Source: Saccharina japonica
Lineage: Eukaryota > Sar > Phaeophyceae > Laminariales > Laminariaceae
DNA length: 64,000 nt
Reading direction: 5' to 3'
Assembly (NCBI GenBank): GCA_008828725.1
Contig: MEHQ01000481.1
Span: 348,623-412,622, forward strand
Part shown: positions 37,504 through 48,417 of the stretch, piece by piece
Position numbering within the stretch: position 1 is the first letter of the stretch
How the letters are laid out: each line of letters opens with the position of its first letter
Position numbers and translations under genes: made by a program
The notes under the pieces: generated by a model
Seen by the model: the letters and a program-made list of their open reading frames with translations, nothing else
Databases searched by the model: none
What the model was told of the DNA's origin: nothing

Positions 37504-40500
37504 ATGGCGGCCGGGTCTCGACGGGCGGTATCTCAAGACAGGATTATCGTCCATGCACCTCTGGACGTGTTCGGTGGATACCCTGGGGAAAACCTCGATG
37601 GCGAGCCGTCAAAGCGTTCGAGGTGATGGGAATTGCTGTACTAAACTGCTGTACCTGGTACGTACAGACAGCACGGCACACAGCACGACTGTTTTGTAGT
37701 TGTCCCACTCCTGTCGCCAAAACAACAGGGCGGCAACACCGTGTCTATGAGGGGCACACTGCTGCATGTAGTGACTACTGTACTATCTGTAGGGTCGGTA
37801 TGTGGCCGGGTGCCACACCGTACGACTACTTATAGTACGGCTCGCCAACGACTCAATCTCGTACACGAGTACACTGCATACTCGTCCCATATCGACCATT
37901 TTTTTAGATTTCGCTTCAGTTCAGTCAGGAGGAGGAGGAGCTGTTAATACAGTTGATACTACAGTACAGCAGTACTACTGTACAGTACTGTATGTTTTTC
38001 ATCGAAATCTACTGGCTGTACGTTCGTCGTATATGTGTGTTCTCTTCTGCGTGTACTGCGGTTGTATCGGACAGCGCGTCTTCCAGGGTAGCGGTGCGAC
38101 CCGGGAGAGATGGAACACCAACAGGAGAATCCGAGAGACAATGTCATGCTGGATACGCCATGCGGCACATTCGAAAGCACAGCGAGGAGAAACCCAGCCC
38201 GAAGCAGTCGCGGGGGGTGCTCTCGCAGGCAAGAAGTCTTCAAGTTCGTGGTATGATATGTATGCTGGCACACGACGCAGCCTATCATACCATACGTACA
38301 GCAGTAGGCTGCTGGCGTAAATAGGCACGATTCTACATTATTTGACTTTTTCGTGGCACGTGTCGCAACGTCGCAACATGTCGCGACGTGTCGCCACATG
38401 CCGCGACACGCCACGGACGCTGCCGCGGCACGCCGCGACACGTGCCGCGGCATTTCGCGACATTCCGCGGTATGTCGCGACAAGCCACGACATGTAGGGT
38501 TAGGGTTAGGGTTAGGGTTAGGGTTAGGGTTAGCGATACTCGCCGCGACACTCCCCGCAACACTCGCCGCGACACGTGCCACGAAAAAGTCGAATAATGT
38601 ACATCTAAAATAGGGTGTGTGTGTCCGAACTGCAGCGTAAAGCGTGCTATTGATATAGAGGTGTATCACACGACACGCGCGGGGCATGGTGATACCGTGC
38701 TACCTTTACGTACTGCGCGTGCTCTTACTATTGTAGCAGACTGATACGAAACACACCGCACTCGCACTCGTCGCTTTTAAGGTCGTTATATCGTACATGT
38801 GGATACTTCGTACGACGTAGCAGCGTTCCGTGAGTGTCTTACATACTCACCTCCTACTGTAGATTAATACTGTACCAGTAGATGATACGCCAATTACCAC
38901 GGGGTGTGGAAGTTCAAACTCTGTGCGGGATACAAATTATGACCTGCCGGCGACTATTTCATCCTGCCATCATATTCACATTTCCCCTTCCTTCATACTT
39001 ATATACTTCATAACGTATTTGCGTGTTGTGCCAAACGCAAGCAGGCGTGCGTAGGACTGGTGAGGACGGCGCACGTCCATTCTGGGTCTGACGGGAAATC
39101 GTTCACCGAGCAGCCAGACTTTGCGGAGCAGCAAGAGCCAACGGAAGGCAAGAAAGTGCAGTAGTGTGTTGTCAGTGCTGATTGTCTCTGTTGGCGCGGC
39201 CAAGTGGTGTGTTCCTGCCTGACTGCTCAGCTGTTTTTGTGGTGCTGCCGAGTCGAAAGTTGTTGGTCAGAAAGGATAACCTACTTCTCTACTACTAGTC
39301 TACTCAGCCAGTAGCCTAGTATTCTACTCAGCCATCAGCCTACCCCTCTAATCAGTCAGTAGCCTACTACTCTGCTCAGTCAATAGCCTACTACTTTACC
39401 CAGTCAGTAGCCTACTACTCTACTCAGCCAGTAGCCTACTTACTCCAATCAGCCACTACCCTACTACTCTACTCAGTCAGCGCTGACCGAGTAGAGTAGT
39501 AGGCTATCCCTTCTAATCAACAACATATTTACCTTTACCTTTTGAGTTGGACTCAGTCTCGGCATTCTCCCCGGGGGAAACCCCTCGCCACACTCTACTA
39601 ATGGTCAAAATAGAGGAATCCACTCCCCTCCCTTTGTTCCACCTGGAAAATAGTCAATGATCGCTGAGACTCTAACTCACGCATATCAAACCAACAGGAG
39701 TCGTCGTCGTGTTGTAGTGCTGTTGCAAGTTGAAAGCGTGCGACAAAACATTCACTACGCTTACGATGTATCGGTATATCACGATACATGCTGCCCCCCC
39801 CCCCTCCCCCCTTTTTGAGTCGCTTGATCTCGGGTTGGCTGACCAGACTGCGGGTATGACACTGCTCGAACTGTCCCCGTGTTTGCTCTCTCCGCACAGC
39901 GGCCAACCTCCGGGGCGGGGTCAGGCGGGTTCCTCTCTCGGTTGACAACAAGGAGCATTACCCGCACCCCCCGCCGCAGTGGCGACCGATCAGCTCTGTC
40001 CACCACACCCCACCACGTCAATATTGCGCGACTCCACCCCAACGCGACCGGGATCATGAACGCAGCTTGCAGCACAACCCGCACTATGACGAGGGAAGGC
40101 TCGAGCCTGAAAACGTGGAGTACATTCCAGCTAGTAGAGCTACGGGTAGGCATCCTGAGAGTGCTGAGGAGACACGCCGTGGGGAGGGGTGGCCGGCGCG
40201 ACTGCAAGACGGCAAGGACGGTAGTGACGTGAACTGGGCAAGGCAGAATGACCGCCGCTACATGAGGTGCGGGATACATACCATACAGCCCAAAACCTTT
40301 TAGAAGCGGACACGCGTTTCTTGGGCACACAAAAACTTGGATTTTAGTATACTACGATGGGGTAATGTTTGCAGTTTTAAAGAGGGTACGTACAGTAGAT
40401 GCTTGGTCCACCGTGAACAATTCGAGCAATTCAATGCTTAGGGTGTTGAGCGGCATGCTCGCGACAACAAAGTTATTTGCGTCCTGCTACTGCTGTCCGT

Positions 40501-43500
40501 AGCCGAATCTGCTGATGCCGAGTTCGACCCAGCCTGGTGCTTGTCAGTCCAGGAAGCTACGAAGTCACCTCCGTGGTGATGATGCACAGCAGTCGCACCC
40601 AACGAAACCACCCGAGGGACGCTCTTACGAATCGACTGTTTGTCTGTTTCGGCGAAACGCAATGACGCTCGAACGGGCATAATATATTACCGTTCGACTC
40701 CGCGCTCTGCGATCATCGTTGGATCCATGTGAGAACTCACAACACCCCAGCCCGGTTGCACCCCCCTCCCCTATGGTCAATGTCTGCCTGGTTGGTGAAA
40801 ACCCAACGAGCTCCGTCCCGGCATTGTAGGGATGCGAGGGTCTATGGTCATATGACTACGGCCGTGCACGACATGAGTACACCCCTCCCCCCCCCGCCCC
40901 CCAAACTCTTCGCCTTCAGCCCAAACCAACACCATCACCAACACCAACACCAACAGCAAGAGCAATACTCGCCTCGCTATGGTAAGGGGCGCGAATACGA
41001 TCATTCCGGGCCGGAAACGTTCAGCGCGAGGGGAGAGCATCACCGGCACGGCGAAGGCCATACAGCCGAAGGGGAGGGCAGCGGGGGCAGCGGCGGCAGG
41101 TGGGGCGGGTCTGTACGTTACCACGCCGATCGCTCGCACGGCCGGGGGGACAACGACCACTACAGCGGGAGTCGAGGGGACAGCGTCGTGAGAGGCCAGG
41201 GTCGATACTCTCCGCCCGCTCGCTACAACAACGACTACGTAACGGCTGGGGATAGTAGCGAGATGAGCTATGGACGCGAGGGGGGGTACAACGGCCGGGT
41301 CACGCCAACGCACGGTGCTAATGGTGTCATCCGCCGTGTCGGCTACATTGGTGAAGGCAATACGGAAGGGATGGGCGGCGTTAGGACGACGTTCCCTGAA
41401 CTAGCGAGCTGTCGACGTGGACACTCCCAGGCGAGTGACAAAACAATACCAGGTACCAGGCACCAGGTACCAGGTACCAGGTACCTGGTAAGCTTTAGTT
41501 AAAGTTTAGTTCATATTGATGTGGTTATTTATTTTTTTGCGGTTATTTTGGAGCAGGGTCATTTTTACTCCATTGCTCCGGCTGTCCGGTGACAGATGAG
41601 AGTAGCGGCTGCCTCCGCCCAACTACTCCGATTGCTAAACAACGGGCCGTTGCCAACGACAACACGTTATCAATCAGCAGGGCCTGTTTTGTGTGGAATT
41701 AAGGAGACATACGTATGTTGGACGACAAAAGTATTTTTTTTCTTCGGTCCTGGGCGCACTACAGGTATACATAGGACGATATTTGCACTCAACAATCGAT
41801 TTATCTAACTCTGGTATATTTGAAGCAGTGCGTGTCCACGGTATTAATTGCAGCTGGTCTATTTGTTGACAAACGCTTATCAATCATCGATCAGGAGTGC
41901 TATTGCTGTCTACACCCCTCCCCGACAAAAGCATAATTTGGCCTGCTTGCTACCTCTGCCTTAACATGTTGTAAAACTGCACGCCAAGCAGCGCCAAGCA
42001 TGAAACAACTTGTCGCCGAGGATAAAAGCTCAAGACTTTTCCGACTTTGCGTAGTCCTACCGAATTTGACAACCAACTTTTGGAATTTGACAACCAACTT
42101 TTGGAATCTGACAACCAACTTTTGAAATCTGACAACCAACATTTGGAATTTGACAACCAGCTTTTGGAATTTGACAACCAACTCTTGTCGCTGCAGACAC
42201 AACCCCTGCCTCCGAGAAGACGACCGAGCCCCGGCATCCCAACGAAAGCAGAATCGCAAGACGACGGATGCACAAATTCCAGGCAGCAACGACGGCGGCA
42301 GCGGCAGCGGTCTCCGCGCCGCCCAAAACGCGGCGAGAGCATCGGATCGCCCGCCCCGACCGGCCGTCGGCTGTGGAGCTCGGAAGACGAAAGCAAAAGA
42401 CCGGTGATATTATTTTGGTTCCGACTACAGCAGTAGTATCGAATAATTTTTTTCTTCCAGAATTCCCTCTAATTTTATGAAAGAATAACAGGAAAATCTG
42501 AAAACCTGGAACAGCAGGAAACATAAAAAAAAAACTTTGGGAATTTAACAGGGGAGAAAACATCAGGAACGCCTACGAGCACGTAGGATTCACGTATTTG
42601 GAACAATCAGGAAAATTTGGAAGAAAAACAAAATGCGGGGGAAAAAATAATTATTTACGTAGGACGAAAAGTTGTTCGATAATGCCCTCACTTCGTGCGC
42701 GCTAACGTCTATTCCTTTTTTTTATCGTCCCATTTATTATCTTCGCCCTCAATTTATCTCTCCTTCCTAGTCGTAACTCAGATCCAGGGTCACAAAGTAG
42801 GCTCTTCTCTCTCCTCCCCACTCCACGGTTGTTGCCTTGCACTTTTATCGCAAGAAGACTCCAGCCCCTTCTTCCCTCGTCGACTCGCATCGAATGCCGC
42901 CTACCCACGCTACTATTAATAGGCGTTCTCAGCAGTTGATTCCGTTTATTATTTATGTTAGCAAATAAACTCAAAAGTCCGACCCATGTGAAGTTCGAAC
43001 CCCAGAAAAAACTATTAGTGGCGTTCGAGGGCTACTACACCAGACCATCGGGGCGACAGACTATGGATATGTTCTAAGTATAATCTGGTTTGCAAGTAAT
43101 AACGGGTTGGTATACCACGTCACGTAGTACCGCTATTTCCTCTGCGTACTAGAACAGCGGTTCACACATCGTAATGTACTTGTTTTCTTTCACCGGGAAT
43201 ATTTGTCTAATGCTTCTCTTGATGACGCTTGAGCTTGTTTAGCTTGGCTTTTTCCTATTAATCAAGGAGACCTTGTTCTGTCCCTATTGATAAAGGGGAC
43301 CTTGTTTTGTTCCTGTTATCAAATGTTCTTCCTATTAATAAAGAGGACATTATTTTCTTCCTATATAGTACTAAAGGGAAAAGGGCTCAAGTCAGAACAT
43401 TGTCATAGACGTCCGAGCACACTTTAGGTCTGGAGTAGGTTGACGACATCACGCAGTCAAGGAGATGTTCGATAACAACGAACCGGAGTAGATTACCTCG

Positions 43501-45413
43501 GTACCTGGCGCATACGCACCTATGAATATGATACCCCGCGAGGACAGTCAAAACATCCCAGCACCGCCAGAGGGGAATCAAAATAATACAATAAACCAAC
43601 TATTCTCCTGACAAAACGCTCCTCCAACTGAATCGGCGCACTACGACTATTGACCCCACTCCGTACCTCCGTACCTACCCGCCTCAAAATGCCCCCCACC
43701 GCCGTGCGTGAACGCTGCAAAACAAAAAAAACACACCCACATGCGGGTGTTGAGCAGAATCCTGAATCCCTGAACGAAGCGCTGGTGAAAAGCCCTTCGG
43801 ACATGCTTCTCTTCAGTAAGAAGGCGAGGCAGGTTGACTTCAAGCCCCGCACCCTGAAGGAGTATCGGGCGACCAAACCCACCGGTTACGTGGAGCTGGG
43901 CAAGCTCCAGCCAGATCTGCACACCGACGAGCTCGTTGCGAAGGTAATACGCCTGAGACCACCCCCTACACCCGTTTACTGCCGCTGCTAATTTTGTCGC
44001 GCTTTGTTTTCAAGTAGCCTGTCTCTTGCAAAAATAAGTAGGGCCGCACTACAGTAAGCACCAACGGGGTACCAGGTACAAAATATACCCCGAGATAGAG
44101 AGTGCATCTAACAGTACTAACAGTACTAACAGTACTAACAGTACTAACAGTAGTAAGAGTAGTAAGAGTAGTAAGAGTAGTAAGAGTAGAGTAGAAGCCC
44201 CTTCCCTCTGGGAATGCCGTGCCTTTGACACCTCGAAGTTCAAAACATCGTGTACCGTAGAATTTCTTCATCAATGGAAGCGCACGGTATGAGCCGTGTA
44301 GCCGAAGTGTGCCGACGGTGTTTTACTCTTTACAACAGTGTATCCAGACAGGGGTTCCAGATAAGGCGCGGCAGACAGGGTACCGAAGCTGACCTGATCA
44401 ATGGGATGGCTGCACTAATGCCGCGTTTTGCTTTAGCGCTTGTAGGGACCTCGCGATGTGCATACACTGCTGTCCATACACAAGTGAGGGCGTCAGATTG
44501 AGACATTCCCTTTTAATACCGGTTTTGGCTCGTTCGTACAATCTGTCGTTTGTCTCGACCAGGATGGAAGCAAAACACACAGCGGCGTGCCATGGGGCTA
44601 ACTAGCTGCACAGCATCCACATGCAACAAACAAAGCACGCGCAATACCAACATGAAAAACCTTCGAACAATAAGGTCCGGTCGACCCCTCGGGTCAAGCA
44701 GAACCCGACAACCCACCCGTGCCACTGTGTAGGAAAACAGGCAAACCAATAGCGAGCGCAGTAACAGCCCCCCCCCCCCGGAGCACAGGGCTGCCGCGGT
44801 CATGACATATGCACAGAAAAAACGCATCGCGTTGGGTTTGTACAGGAAACAACCCAATTTTCACGGCCAAGCCATATCATCCAACGCACCGTCTCGCTTG
44901 TCTACCGGAAACAGTCAATTCCAGGGCCAAATCAGACAACCTAACAACGCGGACACCGTGCTATCTCTCTCCCCCCCCCCACCGTCCCATCGCCTCCCCT
45001 ATGTCTCGCTCTTTTTCCTTGCGCCTGCTGCCTAAACTCAAAAGCGAGCGAACGCCGAGCGCGTCAAGGAGTTCTCGGTGAACCTTCGACAAATCAACTC
45101 CGATACAGCCGCCGCCGCCCGCCGCGTCACCAACCACCGGACCCCCACGGGTCCGGCGCAAGACTCCCGCAGCAAAGCCCTTGCGTTCGCGCGGCGGATA
45201 CCACCCCCCAGAAAAAGACCAACCGCACAGCCCGCCGAAGACCACCCGCCGGATTCAGCGGAGGTTAGCGCGAGGAGGCGGGCCGATCGGAGGGGAGACC
45301 GATTGGCGCAGGAGGGGTGGGGGCAAGGGGAGTCTACTGGGAGGGAGGCGTTAGAGGTGTTACAACATGATGTTAGGAGGAAGAAGTTCCAGGGGGCGCG
45401 CACGGCGCGCTGA
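37504..45413 (+). CDS. Low-complexity protein with conserved C-terminal block, seven exons
   Basis: The exons are 37504-37622, 38087-38250, 39900-40266, 40920-41487, 42197-42403, 43758-43943 and 45045-45413. Phases fit at every join and the product is 659 residues. Exon 4 may instead end at a GC donor (CAG/GCGAGT, 41430), which keeps the frame and gives 640. The N-terminal two thirds are disordered: Pro/Arg-rich, a His/Gln run (HHHQHQHQQQ) and an Arg/Gly/Tyr/Asp-rich stretch. Exons 6-7 (residues 476-560) carry a compact, conserved-looking block with SPSDMLLFSKKARQVDF, YVELGKLQPDL, and ELVAK-RANAERVKEFSVNL across the last splice. It recalls a C-terminal motif of some ciliary proteins (JHY-like), but that is recollection, not a search. 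The tail is basic. Exons 1-2 are less certain than 3-7. A family B repeat and a telomere-repeat element lie in its introns. Confidence 0.72.
38336..38599. mobile_element. TA-flanked inverted-repeat element carrying a telomere-repeat array
   Basis: The two ends match as a terminal inverted repeat of about 30 bp with one mismatch: CATTATTTGACTTTTTCG and, inward, TGGCACGTGTCGC, against the reverse complement of the right end. TA lies on both sides (38334-38335 and 38600-38601), as for Tc1/mariner-type target duplication. The interior holds an array of TGTCGCGACA-like palindromic words, then about six and a half TTAGGG units (38494-38534), then more CGCGACAC words. At 264 bp it is a MITE without coding capacity. 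It lies in intron 2 of the 37.5-45.4 kb gene. Confidence 0.85.
39288..39508. repeat. Tandem repeat of about 24 bp (AGTAGCCTACTACTCTACTC)
   Basis: Eight or nine imperfect units of CAGTCAGTAGCCTACTACTCTACTC. The end (CTGACCGAGTAGAGTAGTAGGCTAT) is the reverse complement of the unit, so the array finishes in a hairpin. Confidence 0.85.
40770..40905 (-). repeat. Dispersed repeat family B, inverted copy
   Basis: It runs from CAATGTCTGCCTGGTTGGTG through CCGTCCCGGCATTGTAGGGA and GACTACGGCCGTGCACGACA to AGTACACCCC and a C-run. This is the reverse complement of the first half of family B. It lies just upstream of the acceptor of the exon starting at 40920. Confidence 0.9.
41447..41491. repeat. ACCAGGTACC tandem run
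   Basis: Four to five overlapping copies of TACCAGGTACC or CACCAGG. It lies at the end of exon 4 if the GTAAGC donor is used, and in the intron if the GC donor at 41431 is used. It is the densest cluster of the TACCWGGTA word found across the window. Confidence 0.85.
42057..42190 (+). repeat. 21-bp minisatellite reading as a heptad repeat
   Basis: Six copies of TTTTGGAATTTGACAACCAAC, each 21 bp, ending just before the acceptor of the exon at 42197. Because 21 is a multiple of 3, the array is open and would encode LLEFDNQ heptads in the same frame as the following exon. I place it in the intron because CTGCAG at 42191-42196 is a good acceptor and the phase fits, but a longer exon is possible. 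Confidence 0.85.
42715..43013 (-). mobile_element. SINE family A, near full-length copy
   Basis: On the minus strand it starts with a B-box-like GGGGTTCGAACTTC at about 43011. It then has an AT-rich spacer, GTCGACGAGGGAAGAAG, TGCGATAAAAGTGCAAGGCA, GAGAAGAGCCTACTTTGTGA, GATCTGAGTTACGAC and the tail GATAATAAATGGGACGAT followed by an A-run. It lies in intron 5 of the 37.5-45.4 kb gene. Confidence 0.82.
44106..44188. repeat. TAACAGTAC and AGTAAGAGT short tandem repeats
   Basis: Five units of AACAGTACT pass into five units of AAGAGTAGT. It lies in the last intron of the 37.5-45.4 kb gene. Confidence 0.9.
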
Positions 45414-45782
45414 CGACGCGCGAGGGGGTTGGCGTACGCGTCGGGTTTTGAGGTGATGCGAACGCAGGGTGGGATGAACAAAATGAACAAAAAAAAGTTG
45501 TTCCGGGCACAGCTCATTCACGGTGCAGGCACCGCGCTTCTGCGTACGTAAATACGAAAGTACATGTTGCGCTGGGGTACCGCTACAGACAAGAAGCGAA
45601 ACAAGCTCGTTTTGTTTTTCTGAGGCGTTTCCACCCACACACTCGCTCCTGCCACCTGGCGCTTTCGTGTAGCACTGCCTACTTGCCGACACTTACGCAA
45701 TGACGTTTTCCCCAAGGGTACAATGACGGTACGCTAGCAGCAGTCACTCGCACACATCCCCGACAACGACTAAAATAACCTT
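45414..45782. terminator. Convergent 3' region between two genes
   Basis: Only 369 bases separate the TGA of the plus-strand gene (45411-45413) from the stop of the minus-strand ZGRF1-domain gene (45783), so both 3' untranslated regions must fit here or overlap. No clear polyadenylation signal is visible on either strand. Confidence 0.45.
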
Positions 45783-48413
45783 TCAATCGTTATCACTGTC
45801 TGATGAAGAACCTAAATCCATCTGCATGCGTATGCCCGCCATTTGACGTTTGCTAGGCGTCCCCGACGCGCCAGCACTTCCCCCCGCGCCCCCCAGCCCC
45901 TCCCCCCCCGCGGGAGAGAACGGTGAGCAACCGAGAGGGTTGCGTCTCAGCTCTCCGACACCTTCTCCTCGACATATAGCCCCATCACCGCTGCTCCCAA
46001 AAGCATCATCGCCTTCATGACCTCTTGGCTTGTCAGACCTAGCGCAAAGGCCAACGCCGATCTCCTCGGTGCCCTCGTCGCCAGCATCACTCCCCCATCC
46101 CGTTCCTTTCGCACCATAGCTACCCCCACGCTGGACACCACCCAAGACGTCAGAGTCACCCCTTTCGTCGTCCAAAGTGTCGTCGCCACCACTACCACCA
46201 CCACCGCCACCACCACCACCACCACCATCACCGCCACCACCTCCACCACCATCGCCGCCGCCACCTCCTGCATCATTCGGACGCGATCGTCGCTTCGCTC
46301 CGCACACTCGGCACGACGTCGAGGACGGGGACCCTCGCACTCCGCACACGTCGCACGCCCAGTCGGACGGAGCAGCAACCACCGTACGCGCTGCTGCGTC
46401 CCCTGCTGCTGCCCCGTCTTCGAGACCTGTCCTCGTCGGCGGTTCTGCCACGTGCGCAGCGCTCTGATCCCGGCGCATGTCGGCCGCCCGGCCTTTGCCC
46501 TTAGCCGGCAGCACGAAACCGCCCGGGATCGACGCTACCTCTTGATCTACGAGCGTTTTATCTGTGTCGCGCTTTCCGCGAGCGTGCGCAGGCGACATTT
46601 CGTTCGGCCCGCGAGATCGGAGAGGGGCGACAGGCATCCCTTCCCTCTCTCTAGGCGGGTTGTCGGCGTTTTGGTCTCCGAAGGTGCTTTCTCCGAACCC
46701 ACCGAACAGGGACAGGATGTCCTGCGTCGATCGCACCTGTCCCTCATCGCCTTTGGGTTCGGGAGTGGACTCATGGGTACGTTGTATACCCACGCTGTTG
46801 TTTGGAAGAGTGCGACGCCCGAGGGGGCCTTCTTCTCTGCGGCCATCCTCCCTTGAGCCGTCTGCGTAATCCGTTGCGAAACGCCTGCTACCCCTAGCGT
46901 CGACCACTTCGCTCTCGCCCCAACTGGAGGAACTCATCGTCGGGATGGACACCCTCGCAGCCCCCTCCTCGCCCCGAAAGCTTTCGGCGTAAGGTACGGC
47001 CTGACGACGGTCTTCGAAGGCGTGTGCACGGCCGTCGTTACGACCCCTCTCCTCCTCAGCGTAGTCGCCGAACGTCTCACCAAGCCGCGAATCGTGCGAA
47101 TAACGGGAGGAATCGCGTTCCTCTCCACGACCCCCTTGGCCGCACAATACGCCGCTCCCTCTTGAACTCCCCCTCGCGGCCGCTGTTTCGGCTGACGACA
47201 GCATCGCGTGCGTTTCCTCGCACCTGTCATCCACAAAAACGTTGCCTGACCCACCCCTAGCCCCACGTGCGCTGTGACCCCCCCCTGCTCCGATACCCCA
47301 GCCAGCGTTATCCCGCGCTAAACCTACGTCAGCGTCCTCGGATTCCTGCTCGTCATCCCACAAGTCTTCAACATGGCCGAATCCTGTGTAACTGGTGCGA
47401 GCGGGCAATGCTCCCCGCGCGTCGCCCCTTGCGCCTTCCCTGCCGAAGCCAAGCTGGCCACCGTTTTGACCTTCATCTGTCCTGCCTGGCAGGCCCCGAG
47501 GGTCATACATCGGGGCGGAGGCTCCAGCGGCGGCGGCGGCGGCGGCGGACGGGGGAAAAGAAGGGGCCCTCCTGGTCGGTGGCTTGAAGGGCTTCAGCAG
47601 TTTCCGTTTGCGGCCGTTAGCCAAAGCCGACTGCTCTGCGCTTCCTGCATCGGCCTGGCCGCTTCCACTGGGGGGCTCGTTTTGGATAACACCGTCCAGC
47701 GAGACGATGTACCTGTTGGGTGGCGTGAAACAGGCATGTGTGTGAGGACAGATCACGGTAAGGCGGTCTAACTACTACCAATACCTGGTAACTGTTAAAA
47801 CGCATCTCTGACGGGTGATGGGGTGGCACAAATGGTTGTCAAGAAACTTGACACCCTAGGTCCCTGATCCGTCGTATGCACGAGACGGCAATCCCTGTCG
47901 GCTTTGGCGTGCAACTCCAGGAGCTGTTCTTCCTGGACTTCATAGCAGGCACCTCCTCAAGCTTTCGCGCCACCTCGAGAGCGGCGCTACAGCCACCTAT
48001 CTATTAAACAAATGCGATCAATGAAATCAATACCATGGAAGAAATGACGCGAAACACTTGACGAACTGGTTGTGTCAAACCAAGAGAAACCCTTAACCGC
48101 AGCAACCTTACCCTCACAACACAACGCACAGCACGCTCCTACTAACACGCTACTGTAAACAGGCAGTACCATATTGCTTACTTTCTGCCACAACGTTTTT
48201 TTTTTCTTACAATTCCATCTCGAGCTCCGGTTCTCCCGCGGTGACAAACGCTTCGTACTCCGGGCCGGACAGGTATATCTCGCCCAGCAGTTTGTCGGTG
48301 ACGCCAAGCACTTCGCTCCAGCGGTACAGGCACACTCTCTGGCGTTTGGGGCAGCACTTCACTGCACCGTCTGACCAGACCTTCCGCTTCTTCGTCTTCT
48401 GATTCGTATACAT
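45783..48413 (-). CDS. ZGRF1 (DUF2439)-domain protein with RanBP2-type zinc finger
   Basis: Exon A (48413-48211, within an acceptor-bounded exon from 48417) ends GAATT/GTAAGAAA. Exon B (47712-45783) starts after CCCAACAG. The join (TT+G) gives about 710 residues from the ATG at 48413. The N-terminal residues 1-80, MYTNQKTKKRKVWSDGAVK through ELEMEL-YIVSLDG, match the ZGRF1/Mte1 N-terminal domain, which in yeast and animals recruits helicases at D-loops and stalled forks. A RanBP2-type zinc finger starts at W519 (WACDVC, then C-x2-C in CRVCGAKRR). Between and after these the chain is acidic, Gly/Ser/Arg-rich and disordered, with a poly-Ala run and a long Gly/Asp run after the finger. The C-terminus is DLGSSSDSDND. 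There is no helicase domain, so it resembles Mte1 rather than full-length animal ZGRF1. A further 5' exon is possible, since the human domain starts about nine residues earlier. Confidence 0.82.
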
Positions 48414-48417
48414 GCAC

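Noticed and set aside
38494-38534. A chromosome end or ancient telomere fusion point
   Set aside because: The TTAGGG array is short, one-directional and enclosed between matching terminal inverted repeats with TA flanks, so a mobile-element origin explains it better.
40729-40918. Extending exon 4 of the 37.5-45.4 kb gene upstream to an apparent start at 40729
   Set aside because: That segment is an inverted family B repeat. The CTTCAG acceptor at 40914-40919 fits the phase of the preceding exon, so the frame through the repeat is fortuitous.
46017-46856. 279-codon plus-strand open frame opposite the ZGRF1-domain gene
   Set aside because: It is antisense to a long GC-rich exon that has recognisable domains, and its sequence is the mirror of Gly- and Arg-rich codons. 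No start context or splice sites support it.
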